Assembly (NCBI RefSeq): GCF_000474275.2 | Contig: NZ_ATAE01000008.1 | Coordinates: 124,001 to 188,000 of the forward strand | Length of the DNA: 64,000 nucleotides | From: Alkalihalophilus marmarensis DSM 21297 | GTDB taxonomy: Bacteria; Bacillota; Bacilli; Bacillales; Bacillaceae_D | Direction: 5' to 3' | Notes under the pieces: generated by a model | Told to the model about the DNA's origin: nothing | What the model saw: only the letters and a program-made list of their open reading frames with translations | Databases searched by the model: none | Shown: positions 50,604 through 59,099 of the stretch, piece by piece | How the letters are laid out: the number at the start of each line of letters is the position of its first letter | How positions within the stretch are numbered: the first letter of the stretch is position 1 | Made by a program: the position numbers and the translations under genes

Positions 50604-50640
50604 GAAACGAGAGCAGGAGACCTTCTCTCGTTTCTTTTGT
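50604..50640 (+). terminator. Terminator of the DUF1538-PII operon
   Basis: A 10-bp stem gaaacgagag / ctctcgtttc with an 11-nt loop, then TTTTG. Confidence 0.88.
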
Positions 50641-50673
50641 GGTGTTGTATATGTGGAAAGTGCTATTGCTCTA

Positions 50674-51120
50674 TTAATTTAGTTGAACCCCATTAATTAA
50701 CAAATTCTTCAAAATTGCTTTCGTTTCATTAACTTTCGATCTATCCCCTTGCACTAGATATTCATGAAGCTCGGATAAGTAATAGTCAATTTCATGATAT
50801 TGAACGACTTTCTTTGTCCTTACTTCTCGTTCTTTCAGTTCTTTGACCTGTTTCGTATAATCAATGACCCTGTCTAAAATATCAAGCACTTCAACTGAGA
50901 GAATGTCTACACTGATTAATTCCATATACCGTTTATGACGCACGAATGTTAATTTGTTTTTTAAGTCGGTATTATGGATGGTTAAAATCATCTTCCCGCG
51001 GTCAAATCCCCAAAAAACCCCGTAACTACGTTCATTCACTTCTTGAACAATGTCATTTAATTGACTTTTCTTCACTTGGATCGATAAATTGTTAAACTGC
51101 TCTCTTGGAAATTGTGACAT
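50674..51120 (-). CDS. Uncharacterised protein, 148 aa
   Basis: Soluble. The N-terminal 65 residues look like an alpha/beta unit (SIQVKKSQLNDIVQEVNERS, FDRGKMILTIHN); the C-terminal 80 are helical with a possible coiled coil (ILDRVIDYTKQVKELKEREV). ATG 51120 is preceded by GAGGTG at 6 nt. It converges on the DUF1538-PII operon. No family recognised, no catalytic motif seen. Confidence 0.68.
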   Translation of the reverse strand: MSQFPREQFNNLSIQVKKSQLNDIVQEVNERSYGVFWGFDRGKMILTIHNTDLKNKLTFVRHKRYMELISVDILSVEVLDILDRVIDYTKQVKELKEREVRTKKVVQYHEIDYYLSELHEYLVQGDRSKVNETKAILKNLLINGVQLN

Positions 51121-51395
51121 CTCTCTCACCTCGTTTAGCTAAAAGGTAATGTATAAGCTCAGGTCATATTACAACCATGATCCGCTCTTACCTGGCGGGT
51201 TGTTTTTCGAAATTAATTCATCTTATGCACGCTGCGGATAAATTATTAAAGGAATCTAAAAGCGATCTTAAGAATTATAGATAGATACGCAGGTGACTGT
51301 TTGAAGAAAAGTTTATAGAAGAGATATAACTACTAAAATATTCTGACAAGTTGTATACTATTAGACAAGACTAGCTGAAGGAGTGAAGAGAGTTT

Positions 51396-52307
51396 ATGAA
51401 ATTTCTAGTTGTCGGTGCGGGTGCTGTCGGTGGTTATTTTGGAGGGCGACTGTTAGAAAAAGGAGAAGATGTCACCTTTTTAGTCCGCTATAAAAGGCAA
51501 GAGCAGCTCTTAGATCATGGATTAATGTTAGAAAGCGTGAACGGAAATTTTAAAACTCAGCCAAAAACGGTTGTGGAAGGTGAGGAAGGCGAGTTTGACG
51601 TCGTATTGATTGGAACTAAGGCCTATCATCTTGAGCAGGCAGTAGAGGCAGTTAAACCATTAGTACATAAGAACACAGTAATCATTCCGATGCTTAATGG
51701 AATTTCCCATGTAGATAAGCTTAAAAAGGCGTTCAGCGAGGAGCAGGTAATCGGCGGCTTATGTTTTATTGAGTCTACGGTGACTGAAGATGGAATCATT
51801 AAGCAGACGAGCAGTGCTCATCACTTCACGTTTGGAGAATTAAACGGTGAATATACCGAACGGGTTAAAAGCATTGAAGACGCCTTTCAAGGGGCAAATG
51901 CCAAGGTGAAAGTGAGTGATAACATCCTCCAAGAAATGTGGCATAAATACTTATTTATTACGACAATGTCAGGAGTCACGACACTTTACGGGCAACCGGT
52001 CGGACCGATTCGTGAGCTTAAAGAAGGCAGTGAGATCGTTAAGGGCTTATTTAATGAAATTGCAGCCATCATGCGAGCAGAAGGTGCACCAATTGCTGAT
52101 AGTATTGAGGATGTTCAATATGAAAGATTTATGGAGATAGAAGGAGCGATGAAATCTTCCATGCAGCGTGATATGGAAAAGCATGCAGCCGTAGAAGCAG
52201 ATCACCTTCAAGGCTACCTTCTAACAAAAGCTTGCCACCATCAATTAGAAACTCCTATCTTAAAGAGCATTTATGTTAATTTGAAACTATATGAAAACGA
52301 CCTTTAA
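51396..52307 (+). CDS. panE: 2-dehydropantoate 2-reductase family protein
   Basis: 303 residues. NADPH-dependent reduction of ketopantoate to pantoate, a step to pantothenate and CoA. N-terminal Rossmann motif FLVVGAGAVGGYFGGRL; the conserved Lys in LIGTKAYHLEQA; NG in PMLNGISH; C-terminal helical domain with catalytic Lys in EMWHKYLFIT and Glu in GAMKSSMQRDME. Bacilli can have several paralogues, so it may act on another 2-keto acid. GGAGTGAAGAGAG precedes ATG 51396. Monocistronic with its own terminator. Confidence 0.88.
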   Translation: MKFLVVGAGAVGGYFGGRLLEKGEDVTFLVRYKRQEQLLDHGLMLESVNGNFKTQPKTVVEGEEGEFDVVLIGTKAYHLEQAVEAVKPLVHKNTVIIPMLNGISHVDKLKKAFSEEQVIGGLCFIESTVTEDGIIKQTSSAHHFTFGELNGEYTERVKSIEDAFQGANAKVKVSDNILQEMWHKYLFITTMSGVTTLYGQPVGPIRELKEGSEIVKGLFNEIAAIMRAEGAPIADSIEDVQYERFMEIEGAMKSSMQRDMEKHAAVEADHLQGYLLTKACHHQLETPILKSIYVNLKLYENDL

Positions 52308-52311
52308 ATAC

Positions 52312-52346
52312 AAGGCTGATCTTCTCTTTTGGGGATCAGCTTTTTT
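52312..52346 (+). terminator. Terminator after panE
   Basis: gctgatc / gatcagc with a 12-nt loop, followed by TTTTTT. Confidence 0.9.
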
Positions 52347-52415
52347 CGTTGATAAATGTAGAAAAACAAACAAACATTCGCTACAATGTAACTAACAGAA
52401 ATCGAGGTGGACCGG

Positions 52416-54707
52416 ATGTTTAAACAATCTTTGCAAGACCTATTACATGATTTAAAACATAGTGAGGAATTTAGGGAGCGAATTCTTCATTGGGAAGAAA
52501 TTGAAGCTGTTGAGGCGGTAACGAAGCCTTTTCCTTCGTTTATAGATGAGAGGATTCAAATGTCTCTTCGTAAACGGGGGATCGGCGAGTTATATTCTCA
52601 CCAGTATGAGGCGATCAACCTCGCGCATCAAGGTGAGAATATTACAGCAGTCACACCAACTGCTTCAGGTAAAACACTTTGTTACAACATTCCTGTTTTG
52701 CAAGAAATCATCAACGATAATGAGAGTCGTGCGCTCTATATCTTTCCAACGAAAGCATTGGCACAGGATCAGAAAAGTGAAATGAATGAACTGATTGAAG
52801 AAATGGGCGTAGATGTAAAGTGTTTCACGTATGATGGGGATACAGCCCCAACCATTCGTCAGGCTGTGCGCAAGGCCGGTCATGTTGTCATTACAAACCC
52901 AGATATGCTTCATTCGGCTATTTTGCCTCACCATACAAAATGGGTCGCATTTTTTGAAAACTTAAAGTATGTCATTATTGATGAGCTGCATACATATCGC
53001 GGCGTCTTTGGAAGTCATGTAGCAAACGTCATTAGAAGACTTAAACGAATTGCTGCTTATTATGGGTGCTACCCTACCTTTATTTGTACCTCAGCAACCA
53101 TTGCCAATCCAAAAGAGCTTGCTGAAGAACTTACAGGTGTACCGATGCGGTTAGTGGATAAGAACGGAGCACCTAGGGGTAAGAAGCATTTTATTTTTTA
53201 TAACCCTCCGATTGTAAACGAAGCGTTAAATATTAGAAAAAGTGCTACAGCAGAAGTAAATGATTTAGCAGCGAAGTTTTTGAAAAATAAGATCCAAACG
53301 ATCGTATTCGCTAAGAGCCGTGTCCGAGTTGAGATTATTTTAAGCCATTTACAAGAGCTGATAAAAAAGAATTTAGGGCCAGATACCATTAGAGGCTACC
53401 GCGGCGGCTATCTTCCTAAGCAGCGTCGTGAAATAGAGCGTGGACTGCGCCAAGGAGATGTGATTGGAGTTGTCAGTACGAATGCCTTAGAGCTTGGTGT
53501 AGATATAGGCCAGCTTCAGGTGTGTATTATGACAGGATATCCCGGCTCAATTGCGAGTGCTTGGCAGCAAGCGGGCAGAGCAGGCCGCAGACAAAATGAA
53601 TCAGTGATTATCATGGTGGCAGGTTCCACCCCTATAGATCAATATGTGATTCAACACCCGGATTACTTTTTTGAGCGTTCACCCGAATCGGCTAGAATTA
53701 ACCCTGATAATTTAGTGATCTTAGTTGATCACTTAAAGTGTGCCTCATACGAACTTCCATTTAAAAAAGGAGAGACGTTTGACGGAGTTGAGATTGAGGA
53801 AGTATTAGAATTTCTTACTGAAGAGCAGGTTCTTCACCACCGTGCGGACAAATGGTATTGGATGAATGATGCCTTCCCTGCACATGGGATAAGCCTGCGT
53901 TCTGCCTCACAAGAAAATGTCATCATTATTGACCAGTCAGATGTCGCACATCCGACAGTCATTGGAGAAATGGACCGCTTTAGTGCCATGACTTTATTAC
54001 ATGATGAGGCCATTTACCTTCATCAAGGAATCCAGTATCAAGTGGAGTATTTGGATTGGGATGAAAAGAAAGCATTCGTCCGTGAAGTGGCGGTTGAATA
54101 CTTTACAGATGCCAATCTTGCGGTGCAGTTAAAAGTTCTTGAAGAAGATGAAAAGAAGAGAAAAGAATATGCAGAGGTATCTTTTGGAGATGTGATGGTG
54201 AATGCAAAAGCGACTATCTTCAAAAAGATTAAACTTTCAACCTTTGAAAACATTGGCTCCGGTCCGATTCATCTTCCTGAAGAAGAGCTCCATACAAATG
54301 CGATGTGGTTAAGTTTCTCTAACGAGTTAGTCGAAGAATACAGTGAAGGTGCTTTTGATCAAGCTTTAATTGGTCTTGCGCACCTGTTTCAACATGTCGC
54401 GCCGGTATTTGTCATGTGTGATCGCAGCGATTTACATGTCATTCCACAGATGAAGGCTGATCATTCAGAGGCTCCGACTATATTTATATATGACCGTTAC
54501 CCTGGGGGGATTGGACTTGCAAAGGAAGTCTATAAAAATATTGATGTTATTTTAGAACAAGTGGTCGACCTTGTACGGTCATGTTCATGTGAAAATGGCT
54601 GTCCTGCATGTGTCGGAGCCGAGGGTGAAGCTGGAACTAATGTAAAATCAACGGTACTAAGACTTGTTTCGATCCTGCGGCAGCTAAAGGAGAGGGGGGA
54701 ATTTTAA
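52416..54707 (+). CDS. mrfA: Mitomycin repair helicase MrfA (YprA)
   Basis: 763 residues, superfamily 2 helicase. Walker A TPTASGKTLCYN near 75, DEAH-box variant IIDELHTYRG near 190, motif III TSATIAN, and motif VI AWQQAGRAGRRQ near 385. The C-terminal DUF1998-type zinc site is CSCENGCPACVG near 730. With MrfB it forms the UvrA-independent excision pathway for mitomycin C adducts known in Bacillus. ATG 52416 follows GAGGTGG; mrfB starts on the overlapping TAATG. First gene of the conserved segment that leads on to ypsC. Confidence 0.96.
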   Translation: MFKQSLQDLLHDLKHSEEFRERILHWEEIEAVEAVTKPFPSFIDERIQMSLRKRGIGELYSHQYEAINLAHQGENITAVTPTASGKTLCYNIPVLQEIINDNESRALYIFPTKALAQDQKSEMNELIEEMGVDVKCFTYDGDTAPTIRQAVRKAGHVVITNPDMLHSAILPHHTKWVAFFENLKYVIIDELHTYRGVFGSHVANVIRRLKRIAAYYGCYPTFICTSATIANPKELAEELTGVPMRLVDKNGAPRGKKHFIFYNPPIVNEALNIRKSATAEVNDLAAKFLKNKIQTIVFAKSRVRVEIILSHLQELIKKNLGPDTIRGYRGGYLPKQRREIERGLRQGDVIGVVSTNALELGVDIGQLQVCIMTGYPGSIASAWQQAGRAGRRQNESVIIMVAGSTPIDQYVIQHPDYFFERSPESARINPDNLVILVDHLKCASYELPFKKGETFDGVEIEEVLEFLTEEQVLHHRADKWYWMNDAFPAHGISLRSASQENVIIIDQSDVAHPTVIGEMDRFSAMTLLHDEAIYLHQGIQYQVEYLDWDEKKAFVREVAVEYFTDANLAVQLKVLEEDEKKRKEYAEVSFGDVMVNAKATIFKKIKLSTFENIGSGPIHLPEEELHTNAMWLSFSNELVEEYSEGAFDQALIGLAHLFQHVAPVFVMCDRSDLHVIPQMKADHSEAPTIFIYDRYPGGIGLAKEVYKNIDVILEQVVDLVRSCSCENGCPACVGAEGEAGTNVKSTVLRLVSILRQLKERGEF

Positions 54708-56032
54708 TGGCATTAAAAAGTAAATTGGGTCGTCTTAAAAAACATATGAAGATCGAGCCTGAGCGTTCTTCCTCTTTTGAACAAGCTGATCAGGATTGTA
54801 ATGAACATCCTAGCAAAACAGAAGACATGCATAAAGAGATTCCTTTTTTGAACAAGTGGACTGATCAGCAAACTGCGCCTAAATGGTTTGAAGAGCATTA
54901 TACGATGGTTAGAGAAGTCCGTTATCCTATCGATACAAAACACGGACATTATCTCTTTGCCGAGCTTTCGTCCATCATTGATCAATGGCAATCCTATGAC
55001 GCCGCACACCCTTTATCTTCTCATCCACTTTCTGCAAAAGGAAAACGGATGGATGAACTGTTATTTTTTGATACAGAGACAACGGGACTTTCAAGCGGGG
55101 CAGGCAATCGAATATTTCTGCTTGGTTTTGGTCAAGTAACTGATAAAGAAGTCATTATTAAGCAATATTTTCTCCCGGGTCCAGAAGCAGAAGTAAGTTT
55201 TTATCATCACTTCTTAACAGATGTAAGCAACATGAAAAATCTAGTTACGTATAATGGAAAAGCTTTTGATTGGCCGCAAGTGAAAACACGCCATACGTTT
55301 GTCAGAGATCAGGTTCCTAAATTGCCGAAATTCGGGCACTATGATCTGCTACATGCGTCAAGGCGTCTTTGGAAAGAGATTCTGCCCTCTTGTAAACTTT
55401 CAGTCGTTGAAAATGAGATCCTTGGGTTTACTAGAGTAGAAGATACTCCAGGATACCTGGCTCCAATGCTTTATTTTGACTTTTTACAAGAGCAGGATCC
55501 AGATTTTGTAACAGGCATTATTAAGCATCACGAATGGGATATGCTTTCGCTGATTACACTCTACATTCATCTCTCCAAAAGTCTATTTAAAGCTGAGGGA
55601 AAGGAAGAACGGCTGCATTTAATTGAAAAATATGAGATCGCCCGTTGGTTTGACTATATCGGTGAAAAAGAAAAGGCGCTAGAGTTATACGAAGACATCT
55701 TATCAAGCGATAGACCTGCTGAGAAAGACATATTATTCAAAACGATGCATCAAGCGGCAAAACTTCTGAAACAGAATAAAGACTTTGAAAGCGCGAAATT
55801 GTATTTCTATCGGCTCCTTGAACATCAAGCATATGCCATTGATAGTTCAATTGAGCTCTCAAAGATCTTAGAGCATAAGGATAGGAACATTTACAAAGCA
55901 TTCGAACTTGCTGAAAATGGGTATGAGCATTTCCACGCTACGCTACATCAACGAACGACTAAGGAAAATAAGCGGTTAGAGGCAGAGCTGTTAAAGCGCA
56001 TTGAACGTCTGCAAAAGAAATTAGTAATCTAA
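54707..56032 (+). CDS. mrfB: Exonuclease MrfB (YprB)
   Basis: 441 residues. RNase H-like DEDDh exonuclease: FFDTETTGLSSGAGNR gives the first two acidic ligands near 121, YNGKAFDWPQVKTRH the third region, and KHHEWDMLSL near 265 the His and last Asp. The C-terminal 150 residues are TPR-like helices (KALELYEDILSS, ESAKLYFYRLLEH). In Bacillus it acts after MrfA in removal of mitomycin lesions. Its ATG shares one base with the mrfA stop codon. GGAGAGGGGGG lies upstream. Confidence 0.95.
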   Translation: MALKSKLGRLKKHMKIEPERSSSFEQADQDCNEHPSKTEDMHKEIPFLNKWTDQQTAPKWFEEHYTMVREVRYPIDTKHGHYLFAELSSIIDQWQSYDAAHPLSSHPLSAKGKRMDELLFFDTETTGLSSGAGNRIFLLGFGQVTDKEVIIKQYFLPGPEAEVSFYHHFLTDVSNMKNLVTYNGKAFDWPQVKTRHTFVRDQVPKLPKFGHYDLLHASRRLWKEILPSCKLSVVENEILGFTRVEDTPGYLAPMLYFDFLQEQDPDFVTGIIKHHEWDMLSLITLYIHLSKSLFKAEGKEERLHLIEKYEIARWFDYIGEKEKALELYEDILSSDRPAEKDILFKTMHQAAKLLKQNKDFESAKLYFYRLLEHQAYAIDSSIELSKILEHKDRNIYKAFELAENGYEHFHATLHQRTTKENKRLEAELLKRIERLQKKLVI

Positions 56033-56238
56033 ACTGCACATTTCCTGGGCAAGCGCATAAACTCTTATCAATCAACAAAATGTGACAAAAATGTGAACCT
56101 AGTCATTTATTCTTAATTCTTCAGAAAAATCAATTGTCAGACTATCTAAAAGGAAGTAAAATATGTACTGGAATTGAAATGTACTGCATTTGAATATGGT
56201 AGTTCTGGATTTGATTTGAAGAAAAGAGTGATAAAAGA

Positions 56239-56397
56239 ATGAGTAAGGCGTTGTTAATTTTATTTTTTTTAATGATTGGTGTAACAGTGTTTGTAATGAG
56301 TGAGATTCGTGATGAGACATCAAGTTCTCTCTATAGTGCGGAGTTAATCAGCACCAGCCCAATCACGCCCAATGTCGAGATAAGTGCGTATAATTAG
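56239..56397 (+). CDS. Small secreted or membrane peptide, 52 aa
   Basis: MSKALLILFFLMIGVTVFVMSEI at the start is a membrane helix or signal-anchor; the remaining 30 residues are Ser/Thr-rich (SSSLYSAELISTSPITPNVE). The ribosome binding site (AAAGAGTG) is moderate. Located between mrfB and cotD, so a sporulation role is possible but not shown. No family recognised. Confidence 0.6.
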   Translation: MSKALLILFFLMIGVTVFVMSEIRDETSSSLYSAELISTSPITPNVEISAYN

Positions 56398-56411
56398 GTG
56401 AAACAACTAGT

Positions 56412-56439
56412 ACACCTGCATACGTTTTTACATAGGTTA
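56412..56439 (+). promoter_or_regulatory. Putative SigK promoter of cotD
   Basis: ACA at 56412-56414, then a 16-nt spacer to CATAGGTTA at 56431-56439, which fits the SigK -10 consensus CATAnnnTA and its AC-type -35. Mother-cell expression suits a coat gene. Confidence 0.72.
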
Positions 56440-56474
56440 ATATTGACTCACCATTAAAAGGAGGAAGTTAACCT

Positions 56475-57029
56475 ATGAAAAAACATTATAATCATTGTCA
56501 GCCGACTTGCACGAAAGTGATGCCTGCGGTTGTACACCCGACAAAGTGTAATATGACTCAAAAGACTTGTGAATATATCGTACCGGAAGTTCACCCAAGT
56601 CATACAACGCATGTGACTAATCATGTATATAAGCATGTTCACAGCTTCCCGCACACGGATTCTTTCCAGGAAACGATCTCTAACCAGCAGTTCGTTGCAA
56701 ATGGTCCTGGACCGCAAGTAGCAGGTGCAATGATGCCGCCTCGTCCGCCAATGGGAACACAAGGTTTTGGACCAATGGCAGGAGCGAACATGGCGCCAAT
56801 GGCAGGAGCGAACATGGCGCCAATGGCAGGAGCGAACATGGCGCCGATGGCAGGAGCGAACATGGGGCCGATGGCAGGAGCAAACATGGGGCCGATGGCA
56901 GGAGCAAACATGGGGCCGATGGCAGGAGCAAACATGGGGCCACAAGCAGGAGCTAATATGGCTCCAATGGGATTTGGACCAATGAGCGGCGGAAAAGGTA
57001 AAGGAAATTGCGGTTGTAGCTACCGTTAA
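56475..57029 (+). CDS. cotD: Spore coat protein CotD with octapeptide repeats
   Basis: 184 residues. The first half is His/Cys-rich as in CotD: HYNHCQPTCTKVMPAVVHPT, VHPSHTTHVTNHVYKHVHSF. The second half holds eight copies of MAGANMAP or MAGANMGP (last copy QAGANMAP) at about residues 97-165, then a Gly/Lys tail ending GNCGCSYR. The B. subtilis protein is about 75 residues, so the repeat block is an extension of this lineage. Coat proteins of this type are laid down late in sporulation under SigK; a fitting promoter is upstream. GGAGG lies 10 nt before ATG 56475. Confidence 0.92.
   Translation: MKKHYNHCQPTCTKVMPAVVHPTKCNMTQKTCEYIVPEVHPSHTTHVTNHVYKHVHSFPHTDSFQETISNQQFVANGPGPQVAGAMMPPRPPMGTQGFGPMAGANMAPMAGANMAPMAGANMAPMAGANMGPMAGANMGPMAGANMGPMAGANMGPQAGANMAPMGFGPMSGGKGKGNCGCSYR
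56774..56960 (+). repeat. 24-bp tandem repeat inside cotD
   Basis: Seven to eight copies of a 24-bp unit coding MAGANMAP/MAGANMGP. Copies fall into two classes (GCGCCA and GGGCCG versions), suggesting stepwise duplication. Confidence 0.95.
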
Positions 57030-57102
57030 TCTTCACATGTTATAGTAGGGTCTAAGCCATCTTTTGGCTTGGCCCTTATTTCTTTGGTAAGAGGTGAAAA
57101 CG

Positions 57103-57663
57103 GTGAAAGTATTGGCTGTATCTGGTTATAAAGGACATGAGCTCGGGATTTTTGATCAAAAGCATCAAGGAATTACATATATAAAAAAAGCATTAGAACA
57201 AAAACTTCGCTCGTTTATAGATGAAGGGCTAGAATGGGTGGTGATCAGCGGCCAGCTTGGTGTCGAGCTTTGGGCTGCTGAAGTAGTTTTAGCATTAAAG
57301 AGCGAGTTTTCGGACTTGAAGTTATCGGTGTTGACTCCATTTTATAATCAAGAAGAACGATGGAGTGAAGAAACTCAAAACTACTATAAAAACATTGTAA
57401 ATCAAGCGGATTTTGTTGACAGTATTACGAAACGGCCTTATGATAATCCCGCGCAGCTTCGCTTGAAAAATGAGTTTATTATAGAAAAATCGAATGCGCT
57501 CTTATTATTAGTAGATGAAGAAAAGCCAGGTTCGCCTATGTATTATTTAGAGCCAGCTAAACAAAAAGCATTAACTACTCATTATCCAATCCACTATATT
57601 ACTCCCATGGATCTTGATTTTCTTATTCAAGATGAACAAATGAATAACGCAGATTATTGGTAG
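57103..57663 (+). CDS. ypsA: YpsA (SLOG/DUF1273 family)
   Basis: 186 residues of the SLOG superfamily, related to lysine decarboxylase-like (LOG) folds that bind nucleotide-type ligands. GYKGHELGIFDQKHQ near the start and WVVISGQLGVELWAAEVVLAL match Bacillus YpsA, which influences cell division and localises with the division machinery; gpsB is next but one line downstream and acts in the same process. GTG 57103 has GAGGTG 6 nt upstream; GTG 57094 is the alternative and agrees better with the length of homologues. Confidence 0.92.
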   Translation: MKVLAVSGYKGHELGIFDQKHQGITYIKKALEQKLRSFIDEGLEWVVISGQLGVELWAAEVVLALKSEFSDLKLSVLTPFYNQEERWSEETQNYYKNIVNQADFVDSITKRPYDNPAQLRLKNEFIIEKSNALLLLVDEEKPGSPMYYLEPAKQKALTTHYPIHYITPMDLDFLIQDEQMNNADYW

Positions 57664-57765
57664 GGGATGGATGAGTGCAATAATTCAAATTGACAAGATA
57701 GAGAACTTTTGAAAAAATAGAAAGAAATAACCTAAGTTGGTTTATAAGTGTAGGGGTGATTTGTG

Positions 57766-58077
57766 ATGAATAATCCAGAGGTTCGTTTGTCAGCTAAAGA
57801 GATTTTAGATAAAGAATTTAAAACGAGTATGCGCGGCTACAATCCTGATGAGGTAGACAAGTTTCTTGATTCAGTTATACAAGATTATGAAGCGTTTCAA
57901 AAGAAAGTAGCAGCTCTTGAACAAGAGAATCAAAAATTGCGCCGTGAGATGAAACAGCTTCAGGAAAGACCACAGCGTCAAACGGCAGCTCCGACTGCAG
58001 GAAGTACGAACTATGATATTCTGCAGCGCCTTTCAAACCTAGAGAAAAAAGTATTCGGCAGCAAGCTGTACGAATAG
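57766..58077 (+). CDS. gpsB: Cell division regulator GpsB
   Basis: 103 residues. DivIVA-like N-terminal domain ([28 protein letters not shown], then a coiled coil to about 70) and a C-terminal trimerising helix ([18 protein letters not shown]). GpsB links penicillin-binding protein PBP1 to the division site and helps switch synthesis between septum and side wall. AGGGGTG lies upstream, and ATG 57766 is used instead of GTG 57763. Located after ypsA, as in B. subtilis. Confidence 0.97.
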   Translation: MNNPEVRLSAKEILDKEFKTSMRGYNPDEVDKFLDSVIQDYEAFQKKVAALEQENQKLRREMKQLQERPQRQTAAPTAGSTNYDILQRLSNLEKKVFGSKLYE

Positions 58078-58108
58078 AGAGTAGTAACTACAATAAGGGG
58101 AGAGGTCA

Positions 58109-58501
58109 TTGATTGACGTCTATATTGATGGTGCAAGTGCAGGGGATCCTGGTCCATCGGGGGCAGGAATTTTTATAAATTACAAAGACGGCAGTGTCGG
58201 ACACTATTCAATTCCACTTGGCCATATGTCAAACCATGAAGCGGAATATGAGGCATTGCTGCACGCCCTTAAAATTTGCAATGAAAAAGGGTTTAAGCAA
58301 GTATCTTTTCGTACTGATTCACAGTTGATTGATCAAGCTGTTGAGAAGCGTTATGTTAAAAATAAGCGCTATAATCGGTATTTAGAAGAAGCACTTGTCT
58401 ATATTGATGAATTTGATTTGTTTTTTATGAAATGGGTACCAAGTAAACAGAATAAAGATGCAGATCAATTAGCAAGAAGAGCGATTCAACAGGCAAAGTA
58501 A
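58109..58501 (+). CDS. RNase HI-family protein (YpeP-like)
   Basis: 130 residues. RNase H fold with the acidic residues in place: Asp in VYIDGASAGDPGPSG, Glu in NHEAEYEALLHAL, Asp in FRTDSQLI and Asp in NKDADQLARRA. It may cut RNA in RNA-DNA hybrids. Start is TTG 58109, 6 nt after GGGGAG. It lies between gpsB and rnpB; its 3' end is about 10 bp before the rnpB promoter. Confidence 0.88.
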   Translation: MIDVYIDGASAGDPGPSGAGIFINYKDGSVGHYSIPLGHMSNHEAEYEALLHALKICNEKGFKQVSFRTDSQLIDQAVEKRYVKNKRYNRYLEEALVYIDEFDLFFMKWVPSKQNKDADQLARRAIQQAK

Positions 58502-58510
58502 AATTTACCA

Positions 58511-58539
58511 TTGATTTCACTCAACATAAAACGTATAAT
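58511..58539 (+). promoter_or_regulatory. rnpB promoter
   Basis: TTGATT at 58511-58516 and TATAAT at 58534-58539, 17-bp spacer. Perfect -10 for a stable RNA gene. Confidence 0.88.
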
Positions 58540-58559
58540 TAGATTTGTCGCTTATGACG

Positions 58560-58970
58560 GAATTAACTGTTCAGGTGATCGCTGCACGTTTACGTGTAGA
58601 GGAAAGTCCATGCTCGCACTGGCTGAGATGCTAGTAGTGTTCGTGCCTAGCCAATTCATAAGCTAGGGTAGTCTGGCATTAAGCTGGGCTAACGGCAGGT
58701 GACGCACCTAAGTCTTTGGATATGGTGTGATAGCCTTGAAAGTGCCACAGTGACGGAGTCCATGTGGAAACATATGGAGTGGAACGAGGTAAACCCCGCG
58801 AGCGAGAAACCCAAAATATGGTAGGGGCATTTTCTGAACCGGAAATGAACGGGTCAGATGAACAAGATCTTAGGTCTTGTAGATAGATGATTACCACCGG
58901 AGTACGAGGTTCATCACCGCTTGTAGTACTAAGGTACAGAACATGGCTTATCGAACAGTTAATAGATGAC
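58560..58970 (+). ncRNA. rnpB: RNase P RNA, type B
   Basis: The RNA subunit that cleaves tRNA 5' leaders. The Bacillus-type sequence is recognisable throughout: GAGGAAAGTCCATGCTCGCAC, TAGTGTTCGTGCCTAG, AAAGTGCCACAGTGACG, GTGGAACG-GGTAAACCCC, GCGAGAAACCCAAA, TAGATAGATGATT and the end ACATGGCTTA. The ends pair as AACTGTTC (58565) with GAACAGTT (58953-58960), forming P1. A SigA promoter precedes and a terminator follows. Confidence 0.97.
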
Positions 58971-58988
58971 TTGAATAAGCGCGTTGAG

Positions 58989-59013
58989 AAATCCCCTCTA
59001 CAGGGGTTTTTTT
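58989..59013 (+). terminator. rnpB terminator
   Basis: CCCCT / AGGGG stem, extendable by A-T pairs, 4-nt loop, then seven T. Confidence 0.92.
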
Positions 59014-59099
59014 CATTTACATAAGTTTTTCAGGTATTTGTCAGCTTGATCATAAAGTGTTTATAATAAGGTAACTGTATACATAAGGAGATACGTACA

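Noticed and set aside
56454-56945. Long repeat-rich open frames on the minus strand and other plus frame
   Set aside because: They arise from the 24-bp periodic repeat of cotD, which keeps all frames open; composition is not protein-like.
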